Assembly (NCBI GenBank): GCA_026415215.1
Contig: JAOAHN010000069.1
Location: 1-34,835, forward strand
Length of the DNA: 34,835 bases
Reading direction: 5' to 3'
Source: Candidatus Hydrogenedentota bacterium
Lineage (GTDB): Bacteria; Hydrogenedentota; Hydrogenedentia; Hydrogenedentales; Hydrogenedentaceae
In this document: piece after piece, positions 25,725 through 34,712 of the stretch
How positions within the stretch are numbered: the first letter of the stretch is position 1
Layout: each line of letters opens with the position of its first letter
Position numbers and translations under genes: made by a program
Notes under the pieces: model-generated
Told to the model about the DNA's origin: nothing
Database searches by the model: none
The model's input: the letters and a program-made list of their open reading frames with translations, nothing else

Positions 25725-26516
25725 ATGACAGAAGGTAGATTGTTTGTAGGGACGAGTGGATGGAGTTATCCGCATTGGGGTAGAGGAGTTTTTTATCCTA
25801 AAACTGTTCCTACTCAGAAGTGGTTGGAATATTATGCAGATAAATTCAGTGCGGTAGAGGTAAACTCTACATTCTACCGCTTGCCTTCGCCGAGTTTACT
25901 CAAAAGATGGGTAGAGGTGACGCCTAATGACTTTTGCTTTGTGATAAAAATTTGGCGAAGACTCTCACATGAGCTCAGACTCAGAGAAACGGAAAATGCT
26001 CTTAAAGAGTTTTGGGAGAGTGTAAAGCCGATTATAGTTAAAGCCCCTGTTTTTTTGCTACAGATGCCCCCCTCTTATGTTCCCGATATAGACCAGATGG
26101 ATAAATTTTTTGACCAGTGGTTCGATTTGTTTCCTGGGGTTAGGCTCGCTTTGGAGTTGAGGAATAAAAAGGCTTTTGGAGAGGAAGTGTTTGATTTCTT
26201 AGGCAAGAGGTGTGTGTGTTTAGTGCTGGAAGATTATAGGGGTTGCGAAATTGAGGATGTGATAACCACTGATTGGGTATATATCCGGAGACATGGTCCT
26301 TCTGGGCGATATAGAGGCGAGTATGATGAGATTCAATTAGAAAGGGATGCAAGAAAGATAGGGAATTGGTTGAAAAGGGGTATGGATGTCTATGTGTTTT
26401 TTAACAATGACTTTGGAGGGTATGCGCCCAAGAACGCTCTGCAGTTGATAAGTCTTGTTAGGAGCGGTAGGAGCGTAAAAAGGGATAGGAACCCTAAAAA
26501 TTTAAAAGAGATATAA
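25725..26516 (+). CDS. DUF72 (YecE-like) family protein
   Basis: 263-aa soluble protein matching the DUF72 TIM-barrel family: FVGTSGWSYPHWG at the start, YAxxFxAVEVNSTFYRLP, an LLQMPP strand and LALELRN, then YIRRHGP and VYVFFNNDFGGYAPKNA near the end. Family function is not established. It is of standard length and complete. Its TAA stop (26514-26516) directly abuts the start of the URO-D-like gene, so the two are co-transcribed and probably translationally coupled. Confidence 0.9.
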   Translation: MTEGRLFVGTSGWSYPHWGRGVFYPKTVPTQKWLEYYADKFSAVEVNSTFYRLPSPSLLKRWVEVTPNDFCFVIKIWRRLSHELRLRETENALKEFWESVKPIIVKAPVFLLQMPPSYVPDIDQMDKFFDQWFDLFPGVRLALELRNKKAFGEEVFDFLGKRCVCLVLEDYRGCEIEDVITTDWVYIRRHGPSGRYRGEYDEIQLERDARKIGNWLKRGMDVYVFFNNDFGGYAPKNALQLISLVRSGRSVKRDRNPKNLKEI

Positions 26517-27893
26517 GTGATGGATAAAAACATTCTTTTCAATGCTCTAAAGTGCAGAGAGACAGAAAGACCTGGGTGGGTTCCATTCGTTGGGGTTCAC
26601 GGGGGATTTCTTATAGGTAAAAATGCGAATGAGTATCTTAAAAGTGCAGATTTGATAGTGGAAGGGTTGAATAAAGCTATAGATTTATACAAGCCGGATG
26701 GGATCCCCATAGTGTTTGACTTGCAGTTAGAAGCGGAAGTATTGGGTTGTGAGCTTCAGTGGCACGAGGAGACTCCTCCATCTGTAGTGTCGCATCCTTT
26801 GCAGGGCGATAGGTGGATAGATGACCTATCTGAATTTGACACCGGGAAGGGCAGATTGCCATTGATAGAACAAGCAGGCAAAACGATTGCAGAAAGATGG
26901 GGGTCGGAAATTGTATTGTATGGGCTTGTAACAGGACCGTTTACCTTGTCCGCTCATTTGAGAGGTTCGGAACTTTTTTATGATTTACTTACTGACCCTA
27001 ATAGAGTACATGAGTTGATGGAATTTACTAAGTTTATAGGCTACAAAATGGTAGATTTTTATATAGACATAGGATGTGAAGTAGTAGCGATTGTTGACCC
27101 TATGACGAGTCAAATCTCCCCGCACCATTTCCACGACTTTGTGGCACCATACCTGAATTATCTTTTTGAGAAGGTAAGAGAGCAGGGAGTTTTGGGTTCG
27201 CTCTTCGTATGTGGAGACGCAACAAAGAACCTTGAGATTATGTGTCGGACGATGTGTCATCAAATCTCTATAGATGAGAATATCCCTCTTGAGCTCGCGT
27301 GCAAAATTGCCCATGCGCATGGAAAGTCAATAGGAGGAAACTTAAGGCTAACTTCTGTATTGCTATTCGGCAAACCTGCTGACGCTAAATTAGATGCGAT
27401 TAGATGCATCGATACAGGAGGAACGAAAGGTTTTGTGCTCTCACCAGGGTGCGATATACCTTATTCGGTGCCACCTGAAAACTTAGAGGCAGTAGCTGAA
27501 ATGGTGCAAAATGCATATCAGCGCCAAGTGGCGAGGGCTACGCTCAAACCGAGTGTAGATGATACTTTTGACGATATTCAAATACCCGACTATAGTTCAC
27601 AGGCATTTATTCAGGTAGATTGTATTACTCTGGATTCTACCGCATGTGCTCCCTGCTTGTTCACAGTAGATTGTGCCCTTAAGGCTAAAGAGCTATGCTC
27701 TGATCTTCCAGTGGTTGTTAAAGAACATAAGATAAAGAGTAGAGAGGGAATGGGCTATATGAAGAAATTAGGGATACAAAGTATCCCCGCTATATGTATA
27801 GATGGCAAGTTAGCTTTCTCATCCACTATTCCTGATGCACAATCCCTCGCCCAACTCATCCAAAACGAGGCGAGAAAAAAACTAAGTATGTAG
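26517..27893 (+). CDS. URO-D/MtaA-like enzyme fused to a thioredoxin-like domain
   Basis: 458 aa. Residues 1-340 form a uroporphyrinogen-decarboxylase superfamily barrel closest in style to the corrinoid/CoM methyltransferases MtaA and CmuA. The HxC zinc-binding region reads FVCGDAT, with Phe230 in the usual His place and Cys232 retained; the third ligand Cys312 is in SPGCDIP. Residues about 362-455 add a thioredoxin-like fold with CAPC at 377-380 and a cis-Pro in SIPAICIDG (P424). The domains may pair methyl transfer with a thiol redox partner (inference). GTG 26517 and ATG 26520 are adjacent possible starts. The gene is coupled to the DUF72 gene. Confidence 0.82.
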   Translation: MMDKNILFNALKCRETERPGWVPFVGVHGGFLIGKNANEYLKSADLIVEGLNKAIDLYKPDGIPIVFDLQLEAEVLGCELQWHEETPPSVVSHPLQGDRWIDDLSEFDTGKGRLPLIEQAGKTIAERWGSEIVLYGLVTGPFTLSAHLRGSELFYDLLTDPNRVHELMEFTKFIGYKMVDFYIDIGCEVVAIVDPMTSQISPHHFHDFVAPYLNYLFEKVREQGVLGSLFVCGDATKNLEIMCRTMCHQISIDENIPLELACKIAHAHGKSIGGNLRLTSVLLFGKPADAKLDAIRCIDTGGTKGFVLSPGCDIPYSVPPENLEAVAEMVQNAYQRQVARATLKPSVDDTFDDIQIPDYSSQAFIQVDCITLDSTACAPCLFTVDCALKAKELCSDLPVVVKEHKIKSREGMGYMKKLGIQSIPAICIDGKLAFSSTIPDAQSLAQLIQNEARKKLSM

Positions 27894-27992
27894 CTTTATG
27901 GCAGTTAGTAGAGTTATTATATGTTATTAATGTGCTGATAAATTTTATGATTCCGTATTTACTACCAAAATTAGAAAGAGGAGAAAAAGGAG

Positions 27993-28895
27993 ATGAAAAA
28001 AATAGGAGCACCTCATATTGTGTTTATTATTTCGATTTTATTGATTTCAAAAGAGTCGTTATCCCAGTTGGTTTCTGACTATTGCAAAGAAACAAAATCT
28101 CCTATTTCTATTAACAACAGGGTGTATTATTGGATTGAAAAAGATCTCCTTGGAAAAGAATGGGTTATCAGGGGAAATAATGGCATTGTTGGCAGGATAG
28201 AGAAGGGAAGTTCTTATTCCGGAGAGGAATGGAAAGTGAAAAATAAGTTAGGGCAGGAGCTTGGTTATATTGACGACAAAGATTTTATCAAGAGATTGAA
28301 AGAAAGTAATTATGGGAGAATCTCGATAGAGAAGGATTTCTTAGGAAATTTCATAATAAGAGAGTATGGGATGAGAATAGGAAAGATAAACAAACCTTAT
28401 AACGATACTCCTTCTTTTTTGATGAACGATGAAAGTTCACCAAATAGTGTTTTTCATCAAAAATTTTGGAGTCCAATGGAAGAAGTTAGGAGATGGACTA
28501 CACTGCCAGACCCTTTAGAGCAGATTAAGAAAGAGTTAGATCCTCTAAAAGACATTCGTTATCAGTATCAAAGTGTGTTCCCCAGTTTTAAAGAGAGCGA
28601 GTCAAATGAGCTATATAAAAGGATGCTCCCTGATCCCATGGAAGATGTAAGGCGGAATATTTTAAATCCATTTGGTATAGATAGGAAAGTAAAAAAATAT
28701 CCTTATACATACCCATCTACCCAGGAAACATATGGAAGCTTTTTTAATACTCGCCCTAAGAATGGAATGCTATTTGACTTGCCCTCGATAGAAACATCTC
28801 CTTTTCCAATAAATACATATCCTACATTTAATTCAATCCCTTCTTTTGACTCTGGTAGCATGTTCGGAGATGATTTGTTTGGCGATTCTCCGTGA
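27993..28895 (+). CDS. Secreted protein of unknown function
   Basis: 300 aa, not recognised. A signal peptide (MKKIGAPHIVFIISILLI, cleavage near SLSQ) indicates export. Residues 40-135 hold repeated short strands (VYYWIEKDLLGKEWVIRGNN; ISIEKDFLGNFIIREYG), two related beta-type units that share the EKDxLGxxxIR pattern. Residues 150-230 contain three or four DPxExV/I motifs (SPMEEVRR, DPLEQIKK, DPLKDIRY, DPMEDVRR), and the tail is Pro/Ser/Phe-rich and likely disordered. Good GGAGAAAAAGGAG SD. It is preceded by a 99-bp gap, so it is probably a separate transcript from the URO-D gene. Confidence 0.75.
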   Translation: MKKIGAPHIVFIISILLISKESLSQLVSDYCKETKSPISINNRVYYWIEKDLLGKEWVIRGNNGIVGRIEKGSSYSGEEWKVKNKLGQELGYIDDKDFIKRLKESNYGRISIEKDFLGNFIIREYGMRIGKINKPYNDTPSFLMNDESSPNSVFHQKFWSPMEEVRRWTTLPDPLEQIKKELDPLKDIRYQYQSVFPSFKESESNELYKRMLPDPMEDVRRNILNPFGIDRKVKKYPYTYPSTQETYGSFFNTRPKNGMLFDLPSIETSPFPINTYPTFNSIPSFDSGSMFGDDLFGDSP

Positions 28896-28917
28896 AGTTT
28901 CTTAAAACTTTCTTTTG
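28895..28917 (+). terminator. Weak intrinsic-terminator-like hairpin
   Basis: AAGTTT, loop CTTA, AAACTT, then TCTTTTG, directly at the stop codon of the secreted protein. The all-AT-rich stem makes it weak. Confidence 0.35.
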
Positions 28918-29974
28918 AGAGTTATCTCCTAAAAGCCCAGATGTAGGCTAATTTTTACAAGGCTCTTTCTTTCTAAGGATGAGGATGATTTGACAATGGG
29001 GGGGATATCTCCCACCCTCTCTTGCCGATCGGGCAATATATACTAACTAAAATGTTGATTATTAATATGACTACCTATAGTTCTACCGAGGTGAAGTGAT
29101 ATTTTCCATATTTGTCTTGGCATAATAGGTTTGCTTGTTCTCGTATAGGTAGATAATAGAGTTTACACAAAGAAATGGTTGGGAGGTAGTGAAGATACTA
29201 AGGGGTGCAATGCCCAGAAAAGCGAGAAGGAATTATCTTTATGGAATATTGTGAGGTTAGTAATGGGGAAGAGGCAGACCGAATGAGGGTGTTTGTTATG
29301 TTGAAATGGGGAGTATATCTCAATACAATCCCATTTGTGTAAAAGAAGAGAGGCTCTTCAGAGAAGGCATAATTCAAAAAACTGATTGTTGTAAGAGTGC
29401 ATTTTGAGAGGTGTATTTTTTGTGAAGATGAAAGGTAGAGCGGAAAATGCAAAGATGGGTCGGTATTGAAATGATTATTATGTAAAGGGTAGGAGAATAA
29501 GTCTGATTTTTTTCCGGTATAGTAGTTTTCTTTGTTTGTAATATTGTTAGGTATACTTAACAAGTGCTTTCATAATAAAATAATCAGCAAGTTAAACTTG
29601 ATTAACTGACTCTACAATAGAAGACTTTAGAATTAAGTGTATTTGAAATATGATTGCTTTTATGCATGTTTTTATAGATGTTTAGAATTTAAAAGGGGGG
29701 TCTTATGGATTACAACAGGTAAGAGTAAAAAATTTTCATTGCCATAGGCGAGGACTTGCTTTTACTTTTGTTAGGTAAACACGAGGACTCTTTTAGTCAT
29801 TATGAAAAAAAATTCTTTTTTGTAAGCTCAACAATTTTTTCTCTAACACGAATATTTTTCTTTATACTTATTTTATTAGATGAAGTTGTATATGTTTCAT
29901 ATTAAAGCATATGTTTTTCGTATAATCTGAGTATGTAGAGGTGAATTGGGAAGTATAATTTTGGAGATGAGAGT
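28896..29974. other. About 1.1 kb region without a convincing gene
   Basis: All plus-strand frames are short. A 121-codon minus-strand frame (29198-29563) has no domain signature, signal peptide or SD support and I do not call it. Small hairpins occur: TTGCC/GGCAA around GATCG (29022-29036) and GAAGAG/CTCTTC with a 3-nt loop (29345-29359). A five-codon frame with a G-rich SD lies at 29705-29722. I cannot match RNase P, SRP, tmRNA, 6S or tRNA features. This is the largest unexplained stretch in the window. Confidence 0.5.
29921..29926 (+). promoter_or_regulatory. -10 element for the membrane protein gene
   Basis: TATAAT 49 nt before the ATG at 29975. No good -35 is visible. The octamer ATATGTTT occurs twice just upstream (near 29890 and 29909) and could be part of an operator. 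Confidence 0.3.
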
Positions 29975-30475
29975 ATGAGTTTAAATGAATTATATGTATT
30001 AATATATGAGCATATAGAAAGGAACTCGGTTGCATACGGGGTAGGGGTAGTATTACTTATTCCTTTCTTATATCTTACCCGTAAATGGTCACTGCCCTTC
30101 TTATTTTATGCGATTGAGTCGTTGATTTACATTACTTTTATGCATATTTTTATGTTCGGATTTGTAAAGTTAGTGGTATGGTTCTATGTGAATACGCAAA
30201 TGAGAGCTCTAAGACCGGATGGCACCCCCGCTTATGTGCCTGATTGGCAAACTCCACTGGTAGATTTTTGGAATAGGAATGGCTATATTCCTGAGTGGCT
30301 ATTTTATCTGGAGATAGTTTTTGCTCTGGTAATCATATTACTTGTGTGGCGATATCGTCCACCTAAATTGGGTCCTGTGAAAAGACGGAGGCGGAGGGTA
30401 TCCGAAGAATACGAGGGGCTTGCAAAAGAAGAGCAAGAGAAGAGAAAAAAGTATCTTGAAGACATCCTTCCATAA
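29975..30475 (+). CDS. Small three-TM membrane protein, unknown
   Basis: 166 aa, not recognised. Hydrophobic segments are at about 19-35, 41-70 (possibly long or two joined helices: FLFYAIESLIYITFMHIFMF and following) and 111-127. A soluble loop at 72-108 contains RALRPDGTPAYVPDWQTP. The C-terminal tail is strongly basic then charged (KRRRRR, EEYEGLAKEEQEKRKKYL), so it is likely cytoplasmic. The GGAGATGAG SD is clear. Its neighbours (a gene-free region upstream and a promoter for the smg-like gene downstream) suggest a single-gene transcript. Confidence 0.7.
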   Translation: MSLNELYVLIYEHIERNSVAYGVGVVLLIPFLYLTRKWSLPFLFYAIESLIYITFMHIFMFGFVKLVVWFYVNTQMRALRPDGTPAYVPDWQTPLVDFWNRNGYIPEWLFYLEIVFALVIILLVWRYRPPKLGPVKRRRRRVSEEYEGLAKEEQEKRKKYLEDILP

Positions 30476-30516
30476 TTTATAGTTTTTAGCATTTTTTGTC
30501 TTGCATTTTTTGTTCA

Positions 30517-30546
30517 TTGACTATACAGGGGGACTTTTAGTATAAT
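30517..30546 (+). promoter_or_regulatory. sigma70-type promoter for the smg-like gene
   Basis: TTGACT (30517-30522), an 18-nt spacer, then a perfect TATAAT (30541-30546). The predicted transcription start is only about 20 nt before the ATG at 30572, so the leader is short. This is the best promoter match in the window. Confidence 0.65.
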
Positions 30547-30571
30547 TAAAAACAAGGGAATAGTATTTTAT

Positions 30572-31045
30572 ATGAAATCGTCTGAAGTAAAAAAGATTGA
30601 GGATACTATCCGAGCTATACTTCGAAACAGTAGATCGAAGCAAATTTCTCGTGCTACTATAAAGAGAAAGCTCACAAAGGCAGGCTACAGTATCTCTGAT
30701 ATAGAAAAGGCACTTAATAAGGTGTTTCCTGTTAGAAAGGATGTCAAGAAGGGGGTGAAACTTTCTTTGCCTGAGGTGAGAGTTCCTTTGTTTTTCATCC
30801 CTGAAGTGGAAAGAGTTAGGTATAGTAGGGAGGCATATAGTGCGTTGGTGCGGTTACATTCATACCAGATGCTGGATGCGGAGGAATGGAGAATCTTGTT
30901 AGACAAGTTGACTCAAGCACCGGGTAAGATATTCTTGGGAAAGGTTCTTGAGGTATTAGAGGAGATAGTTCTTTATCGTTATCCTATGGAGAGGGTTAAA
31001 GTAATATTCGATGTTGCGTTGGGAAGCAAGGCTATGTATCAGTAG
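30572..31045 (+). CDS. Smg-like (DUF494) protein
   Basis: 157-aa soluble helical protein. The pattern ATIKRKLTKAGYSISDIEKA (bend-plus-helix, hydrophobic spacing) and the later RYSREAYSALVRLHSYQMLD, then AEEWRILLDKLTQ, resemble the N- and C-terminal halves of the Smg/DUF494 family (AGF..eEI..AL; a short-helix region followed by REivIDRa). Function in the family is not established. Context supports the call: smg-family genes commonly sit between dprA and topA, and here topA is the next gene, 269 bp downstream. The DprA partner is absent on the left. Other unrelated helical families cannot be excluded from sequence alone. Confidence 0.55.
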   Translation: MKSSEVKKIEDTIRAILRNSRSKQISRATIKRKLTKAGYSISDIEKALNKVFPVRKDVKKGVKLSLPEVRVPLFFIPEVERVRYSREAYSALVRLHSYQMLDAEEWRILLDKLTQAPGKIFLGKVLEVLEEIVLYRYPMERVKVIFDVALGSKAMYQ

Positions 31046-31211
31046 TTGTGGGAGGATAGCAGAATATATATGGGGAAAAGGAATGGTGTTTACTGAGGTG
31101 AGGCGGAAAATAGGAGGAGCCTGACTTTCAAGGAAGTACTTATAAAGGTTTTTATCTTCATATTCTTATAATCCTTGATACTGGAAGATTTTTTGTGAAG
31201 TGGTTGTTGAA

Positions 31212-31241
31212 TTGTAAGTTGCTTTTCTATTTGTGTATAAC
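31212..31241 (+). promoter_or_regulatory. Possible promoter for topA
   Basis: TTGTAA (31212-31217), an 18-nt spacer and TATAAC (31236-31241), 73 nt before the topA ATG. A second -10-like TATAAT lies at 31167-31172 without a -35. Confidence 0.35.
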
Positions 31242-31314
31242 AAGGTAAAAATTTTGAAAGGTTTTATTCTGTTGTATGCAAAGTTATCTTTGTGAATAAT
31301 AGGAATTGAATAAG

Positions 31315-33747
31315 ATGAGTAAATATTTGATAGTAGTAGAATCTCCAGCTAAGGCTAAAACGATTAACAAATATTTGGGGAAGGGATATAGAGTTGTGCC
31401 TAGTTATGGACATGTGAGGGATTTGCCCGAGGAGAGGATAGGGGTTGATATAAAGAATAGTTTTATGCCGGAGTATGTGATAATACCGAAGGCGAAAAAG
31501 GCTGTGAACCAATTGAAGCAAGAGGCAAAAAATTCGGATAAGATTATAATAGCATCGGATCCGGATAGGGAAGGTGAAGCTATAGGATGGCATATCTCTG
31601 AGATACTGAGCCCTTTGAAGAAGCCGGTAGAGCGTATAACTTTTAATGCGATAACTGAGCGTGCGATAAAGGAAGCGATGAAGCATCCTCGTCTTATTGA
31701 TATGAATTTGGTCTACGCACAACAGGCTCGGCGAATTTTAGACAGGTTAGTGGGATACAAGCTTAGTCCTTTAGTTCAGTGGTCTGTAAGAAGGGGTTTA
31801 AGTGCGGGGAGAGTTCAGTCGATAGCGGTGCGAATGGTGTGTGAGCGAGAAGAAGAGATAAGGAATTTTGTAGCTCGAGAGTATTGGAATATAGAAGGGA
31901 TATTTCAGAGGGGTAGTGGGGAAGAATTCTCGGCAAAGTTAAAGAAGATAAATGGTGCGGAATTAGAAATCCAAAATGACTCTGAAGCATTCGCAATAAT
32001 ATCTGAACTAAAGCAAGTGGGAGAGTTCAAGGTTGTTTCCGTAGAGGAGAAGGAAGTAAGGAGAACCCCCTCGCCACCTTTTATAACGAGCACGCTACAA
32101 CAGGAGGCATCAAGGAGACTAAACTTTGCCCCGGAGTACACAATGCGAATAGCTCAGGAACTATACGAGGGCATTGAACTTGGTGCTGAAGGGGCAGTGG
32201 GACTAATCACATATATGAGAACGGACTCTCTGAGAGTAGAGCCGGAGGCTATCAACGAAGTAAGGGAGTTAATAAAGCAGAGTTTTGGTGAGGAGTATTT
32301 GCCGGAGAGTCCCAATTTTTATAGGGGCAAGAAAGGTGCACAGGATGCTCACGAGGCTATAAGACCTACATCCTGTTTCAGAACACCTGATAGTGTTAGA
32401 GGATATTTAAGTGAAGATCAGTACAAACTTTATAATCTAATTTGGCTTAGGTTTATAGCATCGCAGATGGTTCCTTCTGTCTATTCACAATACATTGTGG
32501 AGATTAGTGATGATGGCAATAAGTATTTGTTTCAAGCAAGTGATACTAAATTGATATTTGCAGGATTTCGGGCAGTGTATGAGGAACAAGAGGAAGATGA
32601 ACAAGAAAACAACAATGGAGAGAAAAAGTTTTCTTTGCCGAAATTAAATGTTGAGGAGGTGGTAAGAGGAAAAGATTTCACTGGTATACAGCGTTTTACG
32701 AAACCACCTGCACGATATACTGAAGCGGGTCTTATAAGGGCGCTTGAAGAGAAAGGGATAGGAAGGCCGAGTACTTATGCACCAATTATGAGGACTATTA
32801 GAGAGCGAGGTTATGTGGTGAAAGAGCGAGGTAGGCTAAAACCTACTCCGTTAGGTGAAGAGGTAAACAGGCTTTTAATTCGCTTGTTTCCTGACATAAT
32901 GGACTACAATTTTACAGCTCGAATGGAAGAAGAACTCGATGACATAGAAGAGGGTAAGCTATCTTGGCAAGATTTGCTAAAAAACTTCTATGAAGCATTT
33001 CAAACAGACTTGACAGAGGCACAAAAGGCGATTGTAAAGGAGATTTTCGGTGAAGATATAAAATGTGAGAAATGTGGCACTGTTCTGGAAGTAAAAGAAG
33101 GCAGATATGGGTTCTTTTTGGGCTGTCCAAATTTTCCTAATTGTAAATATGCAAAGCCCTTGCCGAAGACGATAAAGCGGAAGACGGACAAGAATTGTCT
33201 TGAATGTGGAGCACCTCTCTATCTACTTTATTCCAACAAAGAACCTATATTGTTGTGTTCTGGTTATCCTAAGTGCAAAGGAAGATTTGTCTTTGGAGAT
33301 ACTGGGGAGTTAGTTTCATTAGGTGTAAGCGAAACTAAAAAGACTGGAGAGAAGTGCCCTGAGTGTGGCGGAGACTTGGTTGTCCGTAAGGGTAAGAGGA
33401 ACGAAGAATTCTGTGGATGTGAAAATTATCCAAAGTGTAAATTTACTAAATCAATAGAACTTGACTTGAGCTGTCCTAAAAGCGGTTGCAATGGAAAATT
33501 ACAGTATAAGCGTGGACGAGGAGGTAGGCGTTTCTTAGGCTGTTCAAACTACCCGGACTGTAATGTAATTGTAAGTGGAGAGATACAGAAAAATAGACCT
33601 TGTCCCAAGTGTGGTAACAGTTGGACTGTATTGAAAAAGAAGCGAGGCGGAAATGAAATGATAGCATGTCCTAATCCTGATTGTGGTTATCAAGAGGGGC
33701 TTTCAGTGGAAGAAGAGGAGCTCTCCGAGTATCCCACAGATACTTAA
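31315..33747 (+). CDS. topA: DNA topoisomerase I
   Basis: Type IA topoisomerase of 810 aa that relaxes negative supercoils through a 5'-phosphotyrosine intermediate. The TOPRIM domain has VVESPAKAKTI, SYGHVRDLP and the acidic SDPDREGEAI. The catalytic Tyr300 is in LITYMRTDS, and GLITYMRTDSLRVEPEA plus the HEAIRPT block are classical. The body reaches LEEKGIGRPSTYAPIM. The C-terminus (about 580-800) carries five zinc-ribbon repeats of the C-x2-C...GCxNYPxC type; one Cys pair is spaced CPKSGC. ATG 31315 is preceded by AGGA; the in-frame TTG at 31306 is not needed. A XerC/D-type recombinase follows, a common topA-xerC neighbourhood. Confidence 0.97.
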   Translation: MSKYLIVVESPAKAKTINKYLGKGYRVVPSYGHVRDLPEERIGVDIKNSFMPEYVIIPKAKKAVNQLKQEAKNSDKIIIASDPDREGEAIGWHISEILSPLKKPVERITFNAITERAIKEAMKHPRLIDMNLVYAQQARRILDRLVGYKLSPLVQWSVRRGLSAGRVQSIAVRMVCEREEEIRNFVAREYWNIEGIFQRGSGEEFSAKLKKINGAELEIQNDSEAFAIISELKQVGEFKVVSVEEKEVRRTPSPPFITSTLQQEASRRLNFAPEYTMRIAQELYEGIELGAEGAVGLITYMRTDSLRVEPEAINEVRELIKQSFGEEYLPESPNFYRGKKGAQDAHEAIRPTSCFRTPDSVRGYLSEDQYKLYNLIWLRFIASQMVPSVYSQYIVEISDDGNKYLFQASDTKLIFAGFRAVYEEQEEDEQENNNGEKKFSLPKLNVEEVVRGKDFTGIQRFTKPPARYTEAGLIRALEEKGIGRPSTYAPIMRTIRERGYVVKERGRLKPTPLGEEVNRLLIRLFPDIMDYNFTARMEEELDDIEEGKLSWQDLLKNFYEAFQTDLTEAQKAIVKEIFGEDIKCEKCGTVLEVKEGRYGFFLGCPNFPNCKYAKPLPKTIKRKTDKNCLECGAPLYLLYSNKEPILLCSGYPKCKGRFVFGDTGELVSLGVSETKKTGEKCPECGGDLVVRKGKRNEEFCGCENYPKCKFTKSIELDLSCPKSGCNGKLQYKRGRGGRRFLGCSNYPDCNVIVSGEIQKNRPCPKCGNSWTVLKKKRGGNEMIACPNPDCGYQEGLSVEEEELSEYPTDT

Positions 33748-33770
33748 CATTGCTATTGTTGCTGATTTTT

Positions 33771-34712
33771 ATGATAGACTCCTCGATGGAAATATTTTTT
33801 GAGCATCTTCGTGTTGAAAGGGGGCTATCGTCTCACACAATTAGAGCTTATGAAGCAGACCTTGAGCACTTTTGTGATTACATTCAGAATGGGATGAGTG
33901 CTTTCGCTCCTGAGTCGGATAAGAGTAGAAAACAAAGGGTGTCGGTAGATTTAGAAACTCTGAAAAGGGCTACCCGTCAAGATGTGCGAAGTTTTCTCGC
34001 TCATATTCAGGGCTCTGGATGTTCCGTTCTGACTGTATCTCGCAAGCTGTCTGCGCTAAAGACTACATATGGCTTTTTAGTTAGACGCGGTTTTTTAGGC
34101 GAAAATCCCGCAACTGCTACTCGCACACCGAAAATTATTAGGGACCTGCCTACTGTGCTTACAGTGGAGGAGGTCACCAAGCTACTTGAAAGTGTAGATG
34201 GAGAAGATGCCATTTCGATAAGAGATAGGGCTCTGCTGGAGGTCCTCTACTCTACGGGTATGAGGGCGAGTGAGTGTGCTACACTGACCTTGTCATCTAT
34301 AGATTTTTCCTCAGGGTTAGTCAGGGTGTTGGGAAAGAGGCGTAAAGAACGATTAGTGCCTTTGGGCTCTTTCGCCAAAGATGCTTTGAGGAAGTATCTT
34401 AATGTGAGGCGGAGCTTGGGGAATCCTCTACATCAGTTCATATTTGTAAATGCTAAGGGAGGCCCTTTAACTGCTCGTAGCATCCAAAGGATAGTAGAGG
34501 CTCGAGCATTAAAGGCTTTGCCCTATAGAGATGATATTACTCCTCATACATTACGACATACTTTTGCCACGCACATGCTCAATGGTGGTGCGGATTTGAG
34601 GGTTGTTCAGGAGATGTTGGGGCATGAGCAACTCTCTACCACTCAAATTTACACTCATGTAAGCGTAGAGAGATTGCGTGAGGTGTATGTCAAGAGTCAC
34701 CCGCATGCGTAG
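33771..34712 (+). CDS. xerC: XerC/XerD-type tyrosine recombinase
   Basis: Site-specific recombinase of 313 aa, matching Xer length, that resolves chromosome dimers. An N-terminal SAM-like domain reads FFEHLRVERGLSSHTIRAYE. The catalytic set is complete: R165 (GMRASE), K189 (LGKRRKERLVPL), H259 and R262 (HTLRHTFATH), H285 (GHEQLSTTQIYTH) and nucleophile Y294. The start is uncertain: ATG 33771 is 23 nt after the topA stop without a clear SD, ATG 33786 is possible, and a longer frame from 33681 would overlap topA. XerC versus XerD cannot be decided here; topA adjacency favours XerC. Its 3' end overlaps the convergent SGNH gene by 23 nt. The symbol is tentative. Confidence 0.9.
   Translation: MIDSSMEIFFEHLRVERGLSSHTIRAYEADLEHFCDYIQNGMSAFAPESDKSRKQRVSVDLETLKRATRQDVRSFLAHIQGSGCSVLTVSRKLSALKTTYGFLVRRGFLGENPATATRTPKIIRDLPTVLTVEEVTKLLESVDGEDAISIRDRALLEVLYSTGMRASECATLTLSSIDFSSGLVRVLGKRRKERLVPLGSFAKDALRKYLNVRRSLGNPLHQFIFVNAKGGPLTARSIQRIVEARALKALPYRDDITPHTLRHTFATHMLNGGADLRVVQEMLGHEQLSTTQIYTHVSVERLREVYVKSHPHA

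Noticed and set aside
29198-29563. 121-codon minus-strand frame in the gene-free region
   Set aside because: Ser/Leu/His-rich composition without a domain, signal peptide or SD. Kept as a possibility only within the gene-free region entry.
33681-33770. N-terminal extension of the recombinase by 30 residues
   Set aside because: Would overlap topA in another frame, lies before the normal XerC start, and lacks an SD; the Xer N-domain begins at about FFEHLRVERGLS.
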